Positions 1 through 9,139 are shown, counted from the first letter of the stretch. The stretch: 64,000 nt of DNA from an uncultured Aquimarina sp. (GCA_947492105.1 CANLMN010000020.1:1-64000); one strand, 5' to 3'. A program made the numbers and translations. Notes: generated from the letters alone by a model not told the origin.

Positions 1-241
1 GAAAAATTACCAAAGGCAACTCAAATATCAATTTCTAACCAGAAATGCTGCCTGAGTTTTTCAGCAGACCCTAATTAGATTCTCAGTCCAGTATAAAATA
101 ATGTTACACCATTTATTCCAACAACAAATGGTATTAAACTTGTTATCCTAGTCTGAGTAGAAAAAGAAGCAAATTAATGTATACTTTGATATTCTGTAGC
201 AAATATTCAAACTTTGGGAGAAAAATTAAAACAAATAAGAT

Positions 242-290
242 TTAAAAAAAAAAAACAACTTTCTTATCGTATCAGAAAGTTGTTTTTGTT
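242..290 (-). terminator. Rho-independent terminator of the LPMO gene
   Basis: A perfect 10-bp stem (AACAACTTTC at 254-263 with GAAAGTTGTT at 275-284) has an 11-nt loop. Read on the minus strand it ends in a long T run (plus-strand A run at 244-255). It lies about 65 bp past the stop of the minus-strand LPMO gene. The plus side also has a short T run, so it may work both ways. Confidence 0.8.
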
Positions 291-353
291 TTAAAAAATA
301 GGTCAAGTAAGTGTACTGACTACTTTAGAATTTTTTTACCTATACAGATCATT

Positions 354-1931
354 TTACCTCACCAATAATTTTAGCGAAGTACTGATTCCTGATTGAGGGT
401 ATAAAATTCTAACTAAGTATAAGCCAGAGTTGATACCAGAAATATTGATAGTCATGTTCTGAGTGCTTTTGTTTACCGACAAAGATTTGACTTCTTTTCC
501 ACTAAGGTCAGTGATTGTAATGGTACTACCTCTTAGGTCTGTCTTATTCTGTACAGAAAAACTCGTAGTTGCTGGATTAGGGAACATAGCAAAAGATGTT
601 CTTTGAATATTTTCTTCTCCAATTGATAAGGTTCTACAGTTTGGTACAGTTGTCGAGTTGCTGAAATATAGGGTATAATTATCATCTGATACCATTACAA
701 AATTCCCTTCATCCATAGTTACAGCATAGGTGCCATCTAGACCGGTTATACCTGTATCTTTTAACGAAATTTTGGGGTTTGGTTGATTAAAGTTTTGCGT
801 CGCACCGGACATATCAATAAAGTATGGCTCGCGGTCCAAATTGAATGTAAATCCATAAAGTCCATTATTGATAAAGTTCCAATCTACAGTAAGTTTTGTT
901 ACATGCTCTAAATTAGGGCCATTGTTTCCGAGTATATGAACGTTTTCATAGGAGGTGTTAAGAGTTGGTAATGCTTTTGCGATTGATGTATCATAAGGAC
1001 ACGCAGGTTGAATACAATTAGGATCCGCGATTAGGCTAATTGTTTCTACTACACCATTGCTAAAAGTTCCATCACTCACAGTCAATGTTACTGTAGCGTC
1101 ATCTAGGTTAGAATAACGATGAGATACCGTAACTCCTTCACCAGTGGTTCCATCTCCAAAATCCCAAGAATAGGTTAATGAATCTCCATTTGGATCAAAA
1201 GATTCTCCAGCATCAAAGTAAACATCTGCACCTCCGCATCGTCCTGCGGTACTTATAAAAGCGCCTACAGGTGCTTTATTTGTCTCTGGTGCTGTTCCAA
1301 AATCTACATCACTAGTAGAATAAAAAGCTTCTTCGCTTAGGGATCGCTGCCAAACACTATAGATGACATGTTTGCCTGTTCTCTTTGGGAGTACAATATC
1401 TATATTGTCAGTAACGGCAGATGGTCTTGGATCTGTACGTACCAGAAGTTCTAGACTATCCCATGTAAGTGGTTGATCTGGAGTCCAACCTTCTTTTGTG
1501 ATGTATACATCATAATATTTTGTTTCATGTGGTGCCGTAATAGTCCAAGTAATAGTATAGGGACCGGGTGAAACGGGGGTGGATACCCAATCATTTCTAA
1601 CTTGATCTAATCCACCATATTTATCTGGTCTTCCTGCGCTAGCTAGATTTCCATCGGCAATAATAGAGCGATGCATACCATTGGCATCCATCCTCGCAAC
1701 TTCATTCCAGTCATAAAAGGCTTGAGGTCCCCAACCAATAATTGAAGCTTCGCAAGCTGGAGAGTCTGGATTTTGAGGATCTTCTTGAAAACAAATCCAA
1801 ACACGACTCGGAGGGTTTGTAACAGTACCATGTGAAAAAACAGTTTGTATAGTTGATACAATGAAGGTAACGCAAGTCAATAATTGGAAGGACCTTGTTA
1901 TGATTTTGGTTGGTAGTGTGGTTTTTGTCAT
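354..1931 (-). CDS. Secreted AA10 lytic polysaccharide monooxygenase with PKD and T9SS sorting domains
   Basis: This 525-residue secreted enzyme probably oxidatively cleaves crystalline chitin or cellulose with copper. A signal peptide (1-33) ends just before His34, so mature protein would start with HGTVTNPPSR, the usual AA10 N-terminus. His34 and His135 (in APHET) would form the copper histidine brace, and Phe203 in EEAFYSTSDV matches the conserved axial aromatic residue. A PKD domain follows (about 216-295, core YSWDFGDGT), then a region of about 125 residues I do not recognise that may bind carbohydrate, then a C-terminal Por sorting domain (about 445-525, starting FAMFPNPATTSF). Export would be by Sec and then T9SS, with release or surface attachment. 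It stands alone with its own terminator. The enzyme class is well supported; the substrate is inferred. Confidence 0.9.
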   Translation of the reverse strand: MTKTTLPTKIITRSFQLLTCVTFIVSTIQTVFSHGTVTNPPSRVWICFQEDPQNPDSPACEASIIGWGPQAFYDWNEVARMDANGMHRSIIADGNLASAGRPDKYGGLDQVRNDWVSTPVSPGPYTITWTITAPHETKYYDVYITKEGWTPDQPLTWDSLELLVRTDPRPSAVTDNIDIVLPKRTGKHVIYSVWQRSLSEEAFYSTSDVDFGTAPETNKAPVGAFISTAGRCGGADVYFDAGESFDPNGDSLTYSWDFGDGTTGEGVTVSHRYSNLDDATVTLTVSDGTFSNGVVETISLIADPNCIQPACPYDTSIAKALPTLNTSYENVHILGNNGPNLEHVTKLTVDWNFINNGLYGFTFNLDREPYFIDMSGATQNFNQPNPKISLKDTGITGLDGTYAVTMDEGNFVMVSDDNYTLYFSNSTTVPNCRTLSIGEENIQRTSFAMFPNPATTSFSVQNKTDLRGSTITITDLSGKEVKSLSVNKSTQNMTINISGINSGLYLVRILYPQSGISTSLKLLVR

Positions 1932-2035
1932 GATAATTAACAGGGGTTAAAAGAATTATAATTTGTGCTTAATTTTCTTATAAGACGTTGCTTTGGTAAA
2001 TTTCTCTAGTAGTGTGATTCTAGAGAAAATTATAA

Positions 2036-2201
2036 GTATACCATGTACAGTGTAATTATAGGCAGCAATAGTCTAAACGTTTTTTTGCTAGTTAAAACGA
2101 TAAAATTCAAGCATAGCTCGTGATTACAGTTTAATTCTCTAGTAAAAACTAGTAGAAAAAAAGCGAATTATAAGCCTGTAATTATTTTTAAATGGTATAC
2201 T
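2036..2201. repeat. MITE-like element, family B (copy B1)
   Basis: This is an about 165-bp non-coding element with imperfect 27-bp terminal inverted repeats. The left end reads TATACCATGTACAGTGTAAT and the right end AATTATTTTTAAATGGTATA, both beside TA. The interior is again self-complementary (CTAGTTAAAA against CTAGTAAAAA). It matches copies at 5434, 8662, 29596 and 54031. Confidence 0.75.
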
Positions 2202-2408
2202 ATAATTCCAAACAGCATAACTCAAAATTGTTCGGTTTATTATGATAATTAACAATGTTTTTTGACTTTTTTTATAACATTATTGATTAGTTTTTTCTAT
2301 ACAAATCCGTTTTAAATATTTTTAGTTTTGATAACTTTAGTTGTGTTGAGATAGTACACTTAATTACAGTAATTTGAATGAGGTAGTTAAGCCATTGTTG
2401 TTTTTTGA

Positions 2409-2550
2409 GTAATTTAATTTGGGTATGTAAATTCGTATTAACGATACTGTTGTTTTTTTATGTAAAAACAGCATGATTCTATTGTATAATCCTAGGACAA
2501 TTTAGTTTTTGGATAGCGAAAGAACAAGTTGATATGTGATTGGATAAGGA
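2409..2550. repeat. MITE-like element, family A (degenerate copy A1)
   Basis: The segment beginning AATTTGGGTATGTAAATTCG, followed by a T run and TGTAAAAACAGCATGATTC, is a diverged copy of the family best preserved at 14355-14519. Its right end has decayed. It sits between two family B elements in the 1932-2691 gap, which otherwise holds nothing recognisable. Confidence 0.6.
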
Positions 2551-2609
2551 ATAGGTCTGAAGAAGGGATAAAAATACCTCGACAAAAAAATGAATAAGGT
2601 AAATAGTAT

Positions 2610-2694
2610 GATGCCAGTTAAAATGTAACTGTAGATCAAAATAGCAGAAAAAGAAGCTAATTATTAGCTTGTAATTATTTTTTAAATGGTGTTA
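2610..2694. repeat. MITE-like element, family B, internally deleted (copy B2)
   Basis: Both ends of family B are present (ATGCCAGTTAAAATGTAACT on the left, TTATTTTTTAAATGGTGTTA on the right) but most of the middle is gone, leaving about 85 bp. Its right end overlaps the stop codon of the minus-strand SCO gene. Confidence 0.7.
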
Positions 2695-3408
2695 CTCTTT
2701 TTTTAGTAATTGTATATGTCTTTGTATACGCTTGACTTCTTCAGCTAAAGTACCATTGTAGACACCACGAATGTGACCGTTTTTGTCGATGAGCATGAGG
2801 TTTTCGGTATGAACAAAACGATTTTTGTCGTTGGTTTGTTTATAAAGATCATCCGCAAAATAAGCTTCTCTTGCTAGGGTATAGATTTTTTCTTTTTCTC
2901 CAGTAACGAGAGACCACTTTTTGGGGTCTACATTTTGGCGTTCACCGTACTCCCTCAAAACCTCTACGGTATCAACACTAGGCATAACCGTATGAGAAAT
3001 AAGTCGAATAGCATCATCTTTTGCAAACATTTCTTGCAGTGCGTGCATGCTTTTGGTAAGTTGTAGGCAAACATTAGGGCATGTGGTAAAAAAGAAGTTC
3101 GCGATGTATATTTTACCTTCTAGGGTTGTATTGCTGATCTTTTGATTTAATTGATTCGTAAAAACAAAATCAGGGATTTTATGGAGTTTCTGGAGTTGTT
3201 TGGTATTAGGTAACCAAATTGGAGCAAAATCCGGACTATTGAAATAGGGGAGTTTGCTTACCTCTTTTGATGTAGATTGGCTTGTGTTATTGGAGTGCGC
3301 TTTTTCATTTTTGGGAACTACTTGTGTCGATTCATTCTTGCATGAAATCAAGAAACTACCTATGCAAAAAGTACACAAGATTATTTTTTTACTAGTTATT
3401 TTTAACAT
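2692..3408 (-). CDS. SCO1/SenC-family copper chaperone lipoprotein
   Basis: Thioredoxin-fold SCO protein of about 238 residues, probably delivering copper or acting as a thiol-disulfide reductase for cytochrome oxidase assembly at the outer face of the inner membrane. The copper-binding CxxxC is visible (FTTCPNVCLQ), with the distal His in VHTENLMLID. I place the start at Met 3408 because it gives a short lipoprotein signal with lipobox FLISC; the longer frame to 3450 has an unlikely N-terminus. It overlaps the upstream lipoprotein gene by 17 nt, so the two are probably co-transcribed. The TAA stop lies inside the inverted repeat of MITE B2, so the original C-terminus may have been altered, although KKE is a plausible end. 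Confidence 0.85.
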   Translation of the reverse strand: MLKITSKKIILCTFCIGSFLISCKNESTQVVPKNEKAHSNNTSQSTSKEVSKLPYFNSPDFAPIWLPNTKQLQKLHKIPDFVFTNQLNQKISNTTLEGKIYIANFFFTTCPNVCLQLTKSMHALQEMFAKDDAIRLISHTVMPSVDTVEVLREYGERQNVDPKKWSLVTGEKEKIYTLAREAYFADDLYKQTNDKNRFVHTENLMLIDKNGHIRGVYNGTLAEEVKRIQRHIQLLKKE

Positions 3409-3940
3409 ATTTGCAGCTTTTTGAACCAATAAAACCAAATCGTTCCCCATTGATTACTACATAATTTGCTGTAATTTGTCCGGCAGAATTCCATGTTTTT
3501 TGTGTTCCATTTTCTTTACCATTGGTGTAATTGAACTCCTTTGCTAGTTGTCCATTTGGATACCATTCTTGTTGTAGACCTATATAATGCCCCGTATTAT
3601 CAAAATGATATTCAGATTTTAGTTGTTCTTTGTTCCACCAAGATCGATGTGTTCCAGATTTTTTACCTTGGGTGTAAAAACGTAATTCAGCTATAGTGCC
3701 GTTATAAAAAAATTTTTGCTCTTTTCCATGTTTTTTTCCGTCTACATACATAGCTTGATAGGTAGTAAGCGTGTCATTTTTGGAAAAAAGGGTTCCTGAG
3801 TAGGGTTTTTCTTTGTAAAGAATTATTTCGTTTTTAAAAGCCAAGTCGTCATTTGTAAGATTTAAGTTCTTAATTGATGGCTGACAAGCGCTCAAAAAAG
3901 TAATTAAAAATACACACTTTGTGTTTGAGACAACAAACAT
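3392..3940 (-). CDS. YwqK/MORN-variant repeat lipoprotein
   Basis: A 182-residue lipoprotein (lipobox FLSAC) made of repeated MORN-variant units of the form G-x-x-hG-x-x-x-x-aromatic: DGKKHGKEQKFF, QGKKSGTHRSWW, TGHYIGLQQEWY and NGKENGTQKTW. Databases often label this fold as toxin-antitoxin system YwqK family antitoxin, but nothing here suggests a toxin. It begins the short operon with the SCO gene and overlaps it by 17 nt, a pairing that suggests a role near copper handling or the envelope. The exact function is unknown. Confidence 0.75.
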   Translation of the reverse strand: MFVVSNTKCVFLITFLSACQPSIKNLNLTNDDLAFKNEIILYKEKPYSGTLFSKNDTLTTYQAMYVDGKKHGKEQKFFYNGTIAELRFYTQGKKSGTHRSWWNKEQLKSEYHFDNTGHYIGLQQEWYPNGQLAKEFNYTNGKENGTQKTWNSAGQITANYVVINGERFGFIGSKSCKYVKNN

Positions 3941-4251
3941 TGGCTTATTATTTTAGGTGACCAAAAAGCATTTGAATATTCCATACTTTGAGGATGTTGT
4001 AGTTGCAGGCAACCGTATTCATTGGCAATGTATTCATCATAGACACTTACTGAACGTATTCAGAGAGGTACACCTTACAACTTTTTCTTTCAAAAAATTA
4101 ACGATTAAAAAAATGGTTTAGTATGATGTTCAAGAGCTATTTGTTCCTCTGTTTTTGCAATTTTGAGTATCTATTAATAGCTTCATTTTTATAGAGAGTA
4201 AGAAAATCTATTCAAAATTTTAAAAAATGGGATATACTCCTCGCAGAAAGT
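3941..4251. other. Intergenic stretch without recognised content
   Basis: A 311-bp spacer between two minus-strand genes. It should carry the promoter of the YwqK-SCO pair, but I see no convincing promoter match, repeat or hairpin. Confidence 0.5.
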
Positions 4252-5205
4252 TTATTGTATCAATAACAATCGTTGACCAATTTTAAGTGTACTTGTCCTA
4301 CGGATCGCATTCGTTTTGCATATAGAAGTTATGGATACACGATGTTTATTGGAGATCCCCGAAAGCGTATCTCCTCGTTTTACTACATATATTTGTTTCT
4401 GTCTTTTTTTACTTTCTAATGCTTCTTCATATGTATTGCAAATAACGATAGTGCTTTGGCGTTTAGAATTATGAACGTATGGCGTTACCCAATTTTTAGT
4501 CACCCAAATATTTTGGGATCGTATTAGGTTCTTTGTTCCAAAATCAAATAAATACTCTGGATAAATATAATTTCCTTTATAGCTTACTTCGAGATGTAAA
4601 TGACTCCCCCGAGCGTTTCCTGTTGTGCCACCTTTGCCAATAATTTGACCTTTTGTTACGGTGTCATTAACCTCTACTAATTGTTTAGATAAGTGCGCAT
4701 AAGATGTCTCTAAACCATTGAGATGTCTTATAATTATTATTTTCCCATGCCCTGGTTGATTCCCTACAAAACGAACTTTTCCATCAAGCATTGTCATAAC
4801 CATATCTCCAGTAATCAGATCTATATCTATTCCTTTGTGTGCTCTTCTATTGCGCCATCCATAGCGTGAAGTAATTACTTTTTTACCCAGAATTGGGGAT
4901 GCATAGGTACTATCAGTAAAAGCAATATTAAAAGGATATTCCTTTGTTTCGTTCTTGTAAGGGTTGTAGGTGGTAGTGTCCCAATGATCCACAAGCTGTA
5001 TCATTGCAATACTGTCTTTTTTTGGAGACTCTAAGGTTTTAATAACATTTTGTTCAGTAGAAAGCTCCAAAGAGTCTTTTTTGATTGAATCTTTTATTGT
5101 TAATTGGTTATTAGCATCATGATCAATTTTTATAAGTGTATCATTCTGGCTATAAGTATTGAGATACAAACAATTTAAAGAAATAAACAAAAATAATTGT
5201 TTCAT
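4252..5205 (-). CDS. M23 family metallopeptidase with C-terminal LysM domain
   Basis: Secreted 317-residue protein with a Sec signal peptide (about 1-19, ending NTYSQ) and a polar linker. A LytM/M23 endopeptidase domain covers about 105-225 with zinc motifs HKGIDID (HxxxD) and HLHLEVS (HxH). A C-terminal LysM module (about 272-317, starting YVVKRGDTLSGIS) should bind peptidoglycan. It probably cuts peptide cross-links in the periplasm during growth or division. All zinc ligands are present, so it should be an active enzyme rather than an EnvC/NlpD-type activator. It is monocistronic and unrelated in sequence outside the M23 core to the second M23 domain encoded at 5.7 kb. Confidence 0.9.
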   Translation of the reverse strand: MKQLFLFISLNCLYLNTYSQNDTLIKIDHDANNQLTIKDSIKKDSLELSTEQNVIKTLESPKKDSIAMIQLVDHWDTTTYNPYKNETKEYPFNIAFTDSTYASPILGKKVITSRYGWRNRRAHKGIDIDLITGDMVMTMLDGKVRFVGNQPGHGKIIIIRHLNGLETSYAHLSKQLVEVNDTVTKGQIIGKGGTTGNARGSHLHLEVSYKGNYIYPEYLFDFGTKNLIRSQNIWVTKNWVTPYVHNSKRQSTIVICNTYEEALESKKRQKQIYVVKRGDTLSGISNKHRVSITSICKTNAIRRTSTLKIGQRLLLIQ

Positions 5206-5433
5206 AAAATAAAGTATTTTTTTTTAAAAGGTATAGAAGCCCCTTATTTTAGTGGGCAAAATAGAATTTTATTTGAGATTTACAAACCTTCTGAATTCAT
5301 TTTTTCTTTGGCAATAGGTCGTTATCTTTTCTTGAAACACAAAAGTTGTGTCATACATTTTGTCAATGAATGGATTAGCTTTTTATATATAAATCTGTTT
5401 TTTTAACAAAATTAGGTACTTCAGACACTTTTG

Positions 5434-5555
5434 TAATACCAGTTATAATGTAATTGTCGGCCAAAATAATTGAACTATTTTCCCCTAGTTCGAGCTAAAA
5501 AATAGTAGAAAAAGAACCGAATTATTAGCCTGGAATTATTTTTTAAATGGTATAA
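5434..5555. repeat. MITE-like element, family B (copy B3)
   Basis: Starts TAATACCAGTTATAATGTAA and ends TTATTTTTTAAATGGTATAA, so both inverted termini and the flanking TA are kept, while the centre has lost about 40 bp. It lies in the 5206-5723 gap; the rest of that gap shows nothing I can name. Confidence 0.75.
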
Positions 5556-5723
5556 TACAAAAACTAGTTCTATAGATTCAAATATGTTTATCGGTATTAA
5601 TGAATCAAATGAATTAGGCTCACAGTATCTCTATAATCCAGTTACTTTTTATACGGTAAATAGTAAAAGAAAAATGTAATTATAGTTCTGATTATACAGT
5701 TTTAATATATAAAATACGTTGTT

Positions 5724-7043
5724 TTAGAAGAATTCTATTGGATTCAGGCGTTTTCCATTTTGTTTTACCTCGTAATGTAAATGTGGACCTGTTGATCTAC
5801 CAGTAGCACCAAGGTATCCAATAATATCACCTTTTTTAACTATTTGATTTTCTGATGTGTTAAAATCTTTCAAATGTGCATACCACGTCTCATAACCATG
5901 ATCATGTGTGATAACAATAAGGTTACCCCAGTTACCCTCAAATGAAGCTTTATTAATAATCCCATCTGCCGTGGCCAAAACAGGAGTTCCACTTTTTCCT
6001 TCTATATCAATTCCTCCATGGAGGATTCCTTTGTTAATTGGCTGTTTTCCTGAAGCACCAAAAAAGGCAACTATATCCTTTTTCGTCTCATTTTGCACAG
6101 GGAATAGGGAAGGAGGGCTATGCAAAATTTCTGTAGTGTACAATACCTCCAAATACTCATTATTTTTGATTATTGGTGATGTGAATGCGGAGATTAGAAA
6201 TACACAAACAGGTAAAAGTAATAGATACATCAGTTTTGTAAGATGGCTGGATTTTGGTTTTGTCATCATGGCTATTCGATTTTCTAAAATATTTTGGTTA
6301 AAATAATTATGTAAGGCATTAGGCTTATTGATTTCTAGGTTTTGTATCAATAATTGCATATACTGAGAGGTTTTGATGCCGCGTTGGAGTACTCCTTTAT
6401 CTGCTTGAAATTCGTGTACGGATTTCAAGGATTTTCTATAAAAATAACTCAAGGGATTAAACCAAAAGAAAGCAATATGTACCTCTGAGAATATTACATC
6501 CCAAGAGTGTTTTAATTGGATATGCACTTTTTCGTGCTCTATAATCTCTTGGGGGTAGTCTTCGAGTTTATCTTTAGGTATAAATATCCAGTTAAAATAA
6601 GAGAAAATATCCGACACATCAGAACTAACTAATTGATAGCCATTTTGGGGCTTAATAGTTGCTGTCTTTTTTAATTTGAATAAGTGTCTCGTATGAATAA
6701 AAAACCTAGTAAAATAAAGTAAAACCACGGTCCAATAAATTATAGTCAATAGTATACCAAAAGAAAAAGAGGAAGTGACTAGAGGTTGTTTTAGACTATA
6801 TATTTGTTGGTTAATCGTTGTAAAAGGGACATTTTCAAATAACGGAATCTCAACTATCTTTGAAGAAAACCTTGGAAACAAGGAACCTAAAAAAGGGATG
6901 ATGAGTGAAATAATAGGAAGCAGTAGTAATACAAGTCTATTGATGGTATGAAATGTAAATTTTCTTAAAAACAACATATATAAAAGATAGAGTACTGAAA
7001 AAATGGAGGTAATTTCTATAAGATGTATAAGTATATTAGTCAT
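5724..7043 (-). CDS. M56 (BlaR1-like) sensor peptidase fused to an M23 domain
   Basis: A 439-residue membrane protein. The N-terminal half is a BlaR1/MecR1-like M56 domain: hydrophobic segments at about 5-25, 33-55 and 92-115, the zinc motif HEKVH (in EIIEHEKVHIQLKH), and another hydrophobic stretch near 275-292. The C-terminal 120 residues form a LytM/M23 domain with HGGIDIEG, YAHLKD and HLHYEV, so both metal sites look intact. In BlaR1 relatives the M56 domain faces the cytoplasm and cleaves BlaI after an outside signal. Here the sensor domain is replaced by a wall-peptidase-like domain, implying sensing or remodelling of peptidoglycan. The start overlaps the end of the blaI-like gene by 8 nt, so the two are translationally coupled. 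Confidence 0.88.
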   Translation of the reverse strand: MTNILIHLIEITSIFSVLYLLYMLFLRKFTFHTINRLVLLLLPIISLIIPFLGSLFPRFSSKIVEIPLFENVPFTTINQQIYSLKQPLVTSSFSFGILLTIIYWTVVLLYFTRFFIHTRHLFKLKKTATIKPQNGYQLVSSDVSDIFSYFNWIFIPKDKLEDYPQEIIEHEKVHIQLKHSWDVIFSEVHIAFFWFNPLSYFYRKSLKSVHEFQADKGVLQRGIKTSQYMQLLIQNLEINKPNALHNYFNQNILENRIAMMTKPKSSHLTKLMYLLLLPVCVFLISAFTSPIIKNNEYLEVLYTTEILHSPPSLFPVQNETKKDIVAFFGASGKQPINKGILHGGIDIEGKSGTPVLATADGIINKASFEGNWGNLIVITHDHGYETWYAHLKDFNTSENQIVKKGDIIGYLGATGRSTGPHLHYEVKQNGKRLNPIEFF

Positions 7044-7419
7044 TTTTTTCCTTTAATTTTCTGATTCTATCTTCTAACATTAATTTCATTTTTTCTAATT
7101 CTGTCAGGTTCAAATCTTCATTATTTGCAAAAAATAGGGCAAACTTACTCGGAGATCCGCTAAAGAAATTTCCAATCACTTCTTTCATATGTCTTTTAAA
7201 ATAGGTGTCTTTGGAAACCGTTGGATAGTATTCTCTAATTTTGCCATAGGTATTGAATGTCAAATATTTTTTTTTGACCAACACCCTGACAACGGTTGAT
7301 ATGGTAGTATATGCTGGTTTTGGTTCGGGAAACTGTTCTACGATATCTTTGAGAAACCCTTTTTCAAGATTCCAAATATATTGCATCACTTGTTCTTCTG
7401 CTTTTGTTAATTCATTCAT
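7036..7419 (-). CDS. BlaI/MecI/CopY-family repressor
   Basis: A 127-residue winged-helix repressor. The start MNELTKAEEQVMQYIWNLEK and the helix-turn-helix with TTISTVVRVLVKKKYL are typical of the BlaI family, in which binding is lost after cleavage between the DNA-binding and dimer domains by the partner M56 peptidase. It is the first gene of a two-gene operon with the M56-M23 gene. A long inverted repeat directly upstream (7446-7489) is the likely operator, so the operon should be self-repressed. Confidence 0.92.
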   Translation of the reverse strand: MNELTKAEEQVMQYIWNLEKGFLKDIVEQFPEPKPAYTTISTVVRVLVKKKYLTFNTYGKIREYYPTVSKDTYFKRHMKEVIGNFFSGSPSKFALFFANNEDLNLTELEKMKLMLEDRIRKLKEKND

Positions 7420-7445
7420 AGAACAAATATAATAATTATTTCGAA

Positions 7446-7489
7446 TTACGACTATATAAATAGTTATAAAACTATATTTATAGTCGTAA
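7446..7489. promoter_or_regulatory. Inverted-repeat operator for the BlaI-like repressor
   Basis: Two 20-bp arms (TTACGACTATATAAATAGTT at 7446-7465 and AACTATATTTATAGTCGTAA at 7470-7489) pair at all but two positions around a 4-bp centre. The site lies 27 bp upstream of the repressor start. Position and dyad symmetry suggest autoregulation; this is inferred, not shown. Confidence 0.75.
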
Positions 7490-7761
7490 AATTATTTTTG
7501 TAGTACATATATTTAGAATAACTTAGCTCGAATTTTATGCCATACACCTAATGTTTTCAATGATGTAATTCTATTATTAGATGATATGAAATGGAGCTTA
7601 TACTTGACAATGACTATGGTTTCTATCAGGATTATTAGTGTTGATTATGATCATTATACAAAGACTATATGTGATATCTTTTTGAGAAGCCAAGAAGTTT
7701 TTTTAAGTAAAATATATTCTTTGAACAAGAAAGAGCAGCGGAGAGTAGGTGGGGAGATTTT

Positions 7762-8412
7762 TTAGTAATACAATAGTTTTGTAAACTGAAAAATAGAAAT
7801 ACAAACTAATAGCCCGCCAATAATTCTATTAATACTCGTTGTTATATTTTGCATTCGTATTTTGAGCATATGGCTAAATTTTCCATATCCATATAGCGTC
7901 ATTACTTTTCCAAAAAAAACACCTACTAGAAATAGTAATAACAGGCTATATCCCGTGTTCATGTTGAGATAGATCATTTTTTTATTCAAAAATGAAACTA
8001 CCAAAATCCAGTAAATCAAAACAGTAGGATTTATAAGACCCAGTAAGAATCCCAAAACTTGTTTTGAAATCCGAAACCTTCTCTTTTTGATAATAATACA
8101 TTCACCATTCTCATCTTTTATGCATTCTTTTCTTCCTATGACAAGTATTAGGCCGACGACTAGAAGTGCCACAACAATAGTATATTGTAGCCAGAGATTC
8201 ATATCTATAAAATTTTCAATTTGCATATTAAAGTTAATCGCAATGAGTACTAAAATTATTTCGGCTATTGCGGCGGGATAAATAATCTTTAATGCGTTTT
8301 GTATATTTTCTTTTATAGTGGTATTAATAACAGCAACATTTGTAGTACCTAATGGTAATGCGCCAACTATAGCTGTTATAATTCCTGAAAAAAAGTATAT
8401 TATAAAATTCAT
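7762..8412 (-). CDS. LysE-family exporter
   Basis: A 216-residue inner-membrane protein with about six hydrophobic segments. The first helix contains GALPLGTTNVAVI, the LysE-type G-x-x-PGP-like motif region, and a second helix pair contains LGFLLGLINPTVLIYWILV with the conserved N-P. Members export amino acids or other small molecules; the substrate cannot be read from the sequence. The cytoplasmic loop in the middle is charged (RKECIKDENGECIIIKKRR). It stands alone, with intergenic DNA on both sides. Confidence 0.8.
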   Translation of the reverse strand: MNFIIYFFSGIITAIVGALPLGTTNVAVINTTIKENIQNALKIIYPAAIAEIILVLIAINFNMQIENFIDMNLWLQYTIVVALLVVGLILVIGRKECIKDENGECIIIKKRRFRISKQVLGFLLGLINPTVLIYWILVVSFLNKKMIYLNMNTGYSLLLLFLVGVFFGKVMTLYGYGKFSHMLKIRMQNITTSINRIIGGLLVCISIFQFTKLLYY

Positions 8413-8661
8413 TGAATAGTGCTTATATCATAACAATTTGTATATAGATAGTCGTAATATTTCTAGCAACTTTACAGAATAACAGTACTACGGTAAGGTC
8501 ATTTCTATCGACAAGAGGTTAGGGGGTATGATGTATGCGCAATGGTAAAATGTGATCATTTTTGTGGTTTATTATAAATAGTAGTCTGAAGAGATCTGAG
8601 CTTTTTCTATTTGTTACATGAATCCTCTTTTTATTCAGTTTTCGTTTTTTTTGGCTTGTAA

Positions 8662-8953
8662 AACACCCATCAAAATGTAATTGTAGATCAATAATTAAAC
8701 TATTTTTCGCTAGTTTGAAGTATAAAATTTAAGTATAGCAGTGGCTACAGTTTAGTTTTCAAATGAAAACATGGTAGAAAAAGAAGTAAATTATTAGCCT
8801 GTAATTAGTTTTTAAAAGGTGTAATTTAGGTATATAAATTTGTATTAATGACACTGTTATTTTTTTGTATGAAAACACTGTGATTCCATGGCATAAACTT
8901 AGTTATGGAAAAAAAGCAGGTCTATATGCCACATTATATAGCGAATTTGGTAT
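8662..8953. repeat. Two abutting MITE-like elements, family B (B4) then family A (A2)
   Basis: 8662-8822 is a full family B element (left CCATCAAAATGTAATTGTAG, right TTAGTTTTTAAAAGGTGTAA). 8822-8953 is a family A element (left AATTTAGGTATATAAATTTG, right TATAGCGAATTTGGTATTA). They share the junction dinucleotide, so one probably inserted at the terminus of the other. They fill most of the 8413-9139 gap. Confidence 0.75.
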
Positions 8954-9029
8954 TATACTATTGTGTAGTGCAAAACATACTGTTATCAACTGATAGTTGC
9001 ATAATGTCACATATCGACTTGTCACTTTA

Positions 9030-9065
9030 TAAAAAAAGCATCAACGTTTGATACATTGATGCTTT
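9030..9065 (-). terminator. Rho-independent terminator of the beta-barrel gene
   Basis: A 10-bp stem (AAAGCATCAA at 9035-9044 with TTGATGCTTT at 9056-9065) has an 11-nt loop and, on the minus strand, a run of seven T. It lies about 75 bp past the stop of the 9140-9631 gene. Confidence 0.85.
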
Positions 9066-9139
9066 CATAAAAGAATAGTACTTTTTATACTTACGTTACT
9101 CCGAGGTAAAGCAAAGAGGATTGAACCACTTCATGGAGC

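Noticed and set aside
2692-3450. Longer start for the SCO gene at 3450
   Set aside because: It adds 14 residues before the lipoprotein signal and increases overlap with the upstream gene; the start at 3408 gives a normal lipobox leader.
5197-5406. 69-codon plus-strand open frame
   Set aside because: It begins inside the M23 gene on the other strand, has no ribosome site and no recognised features.
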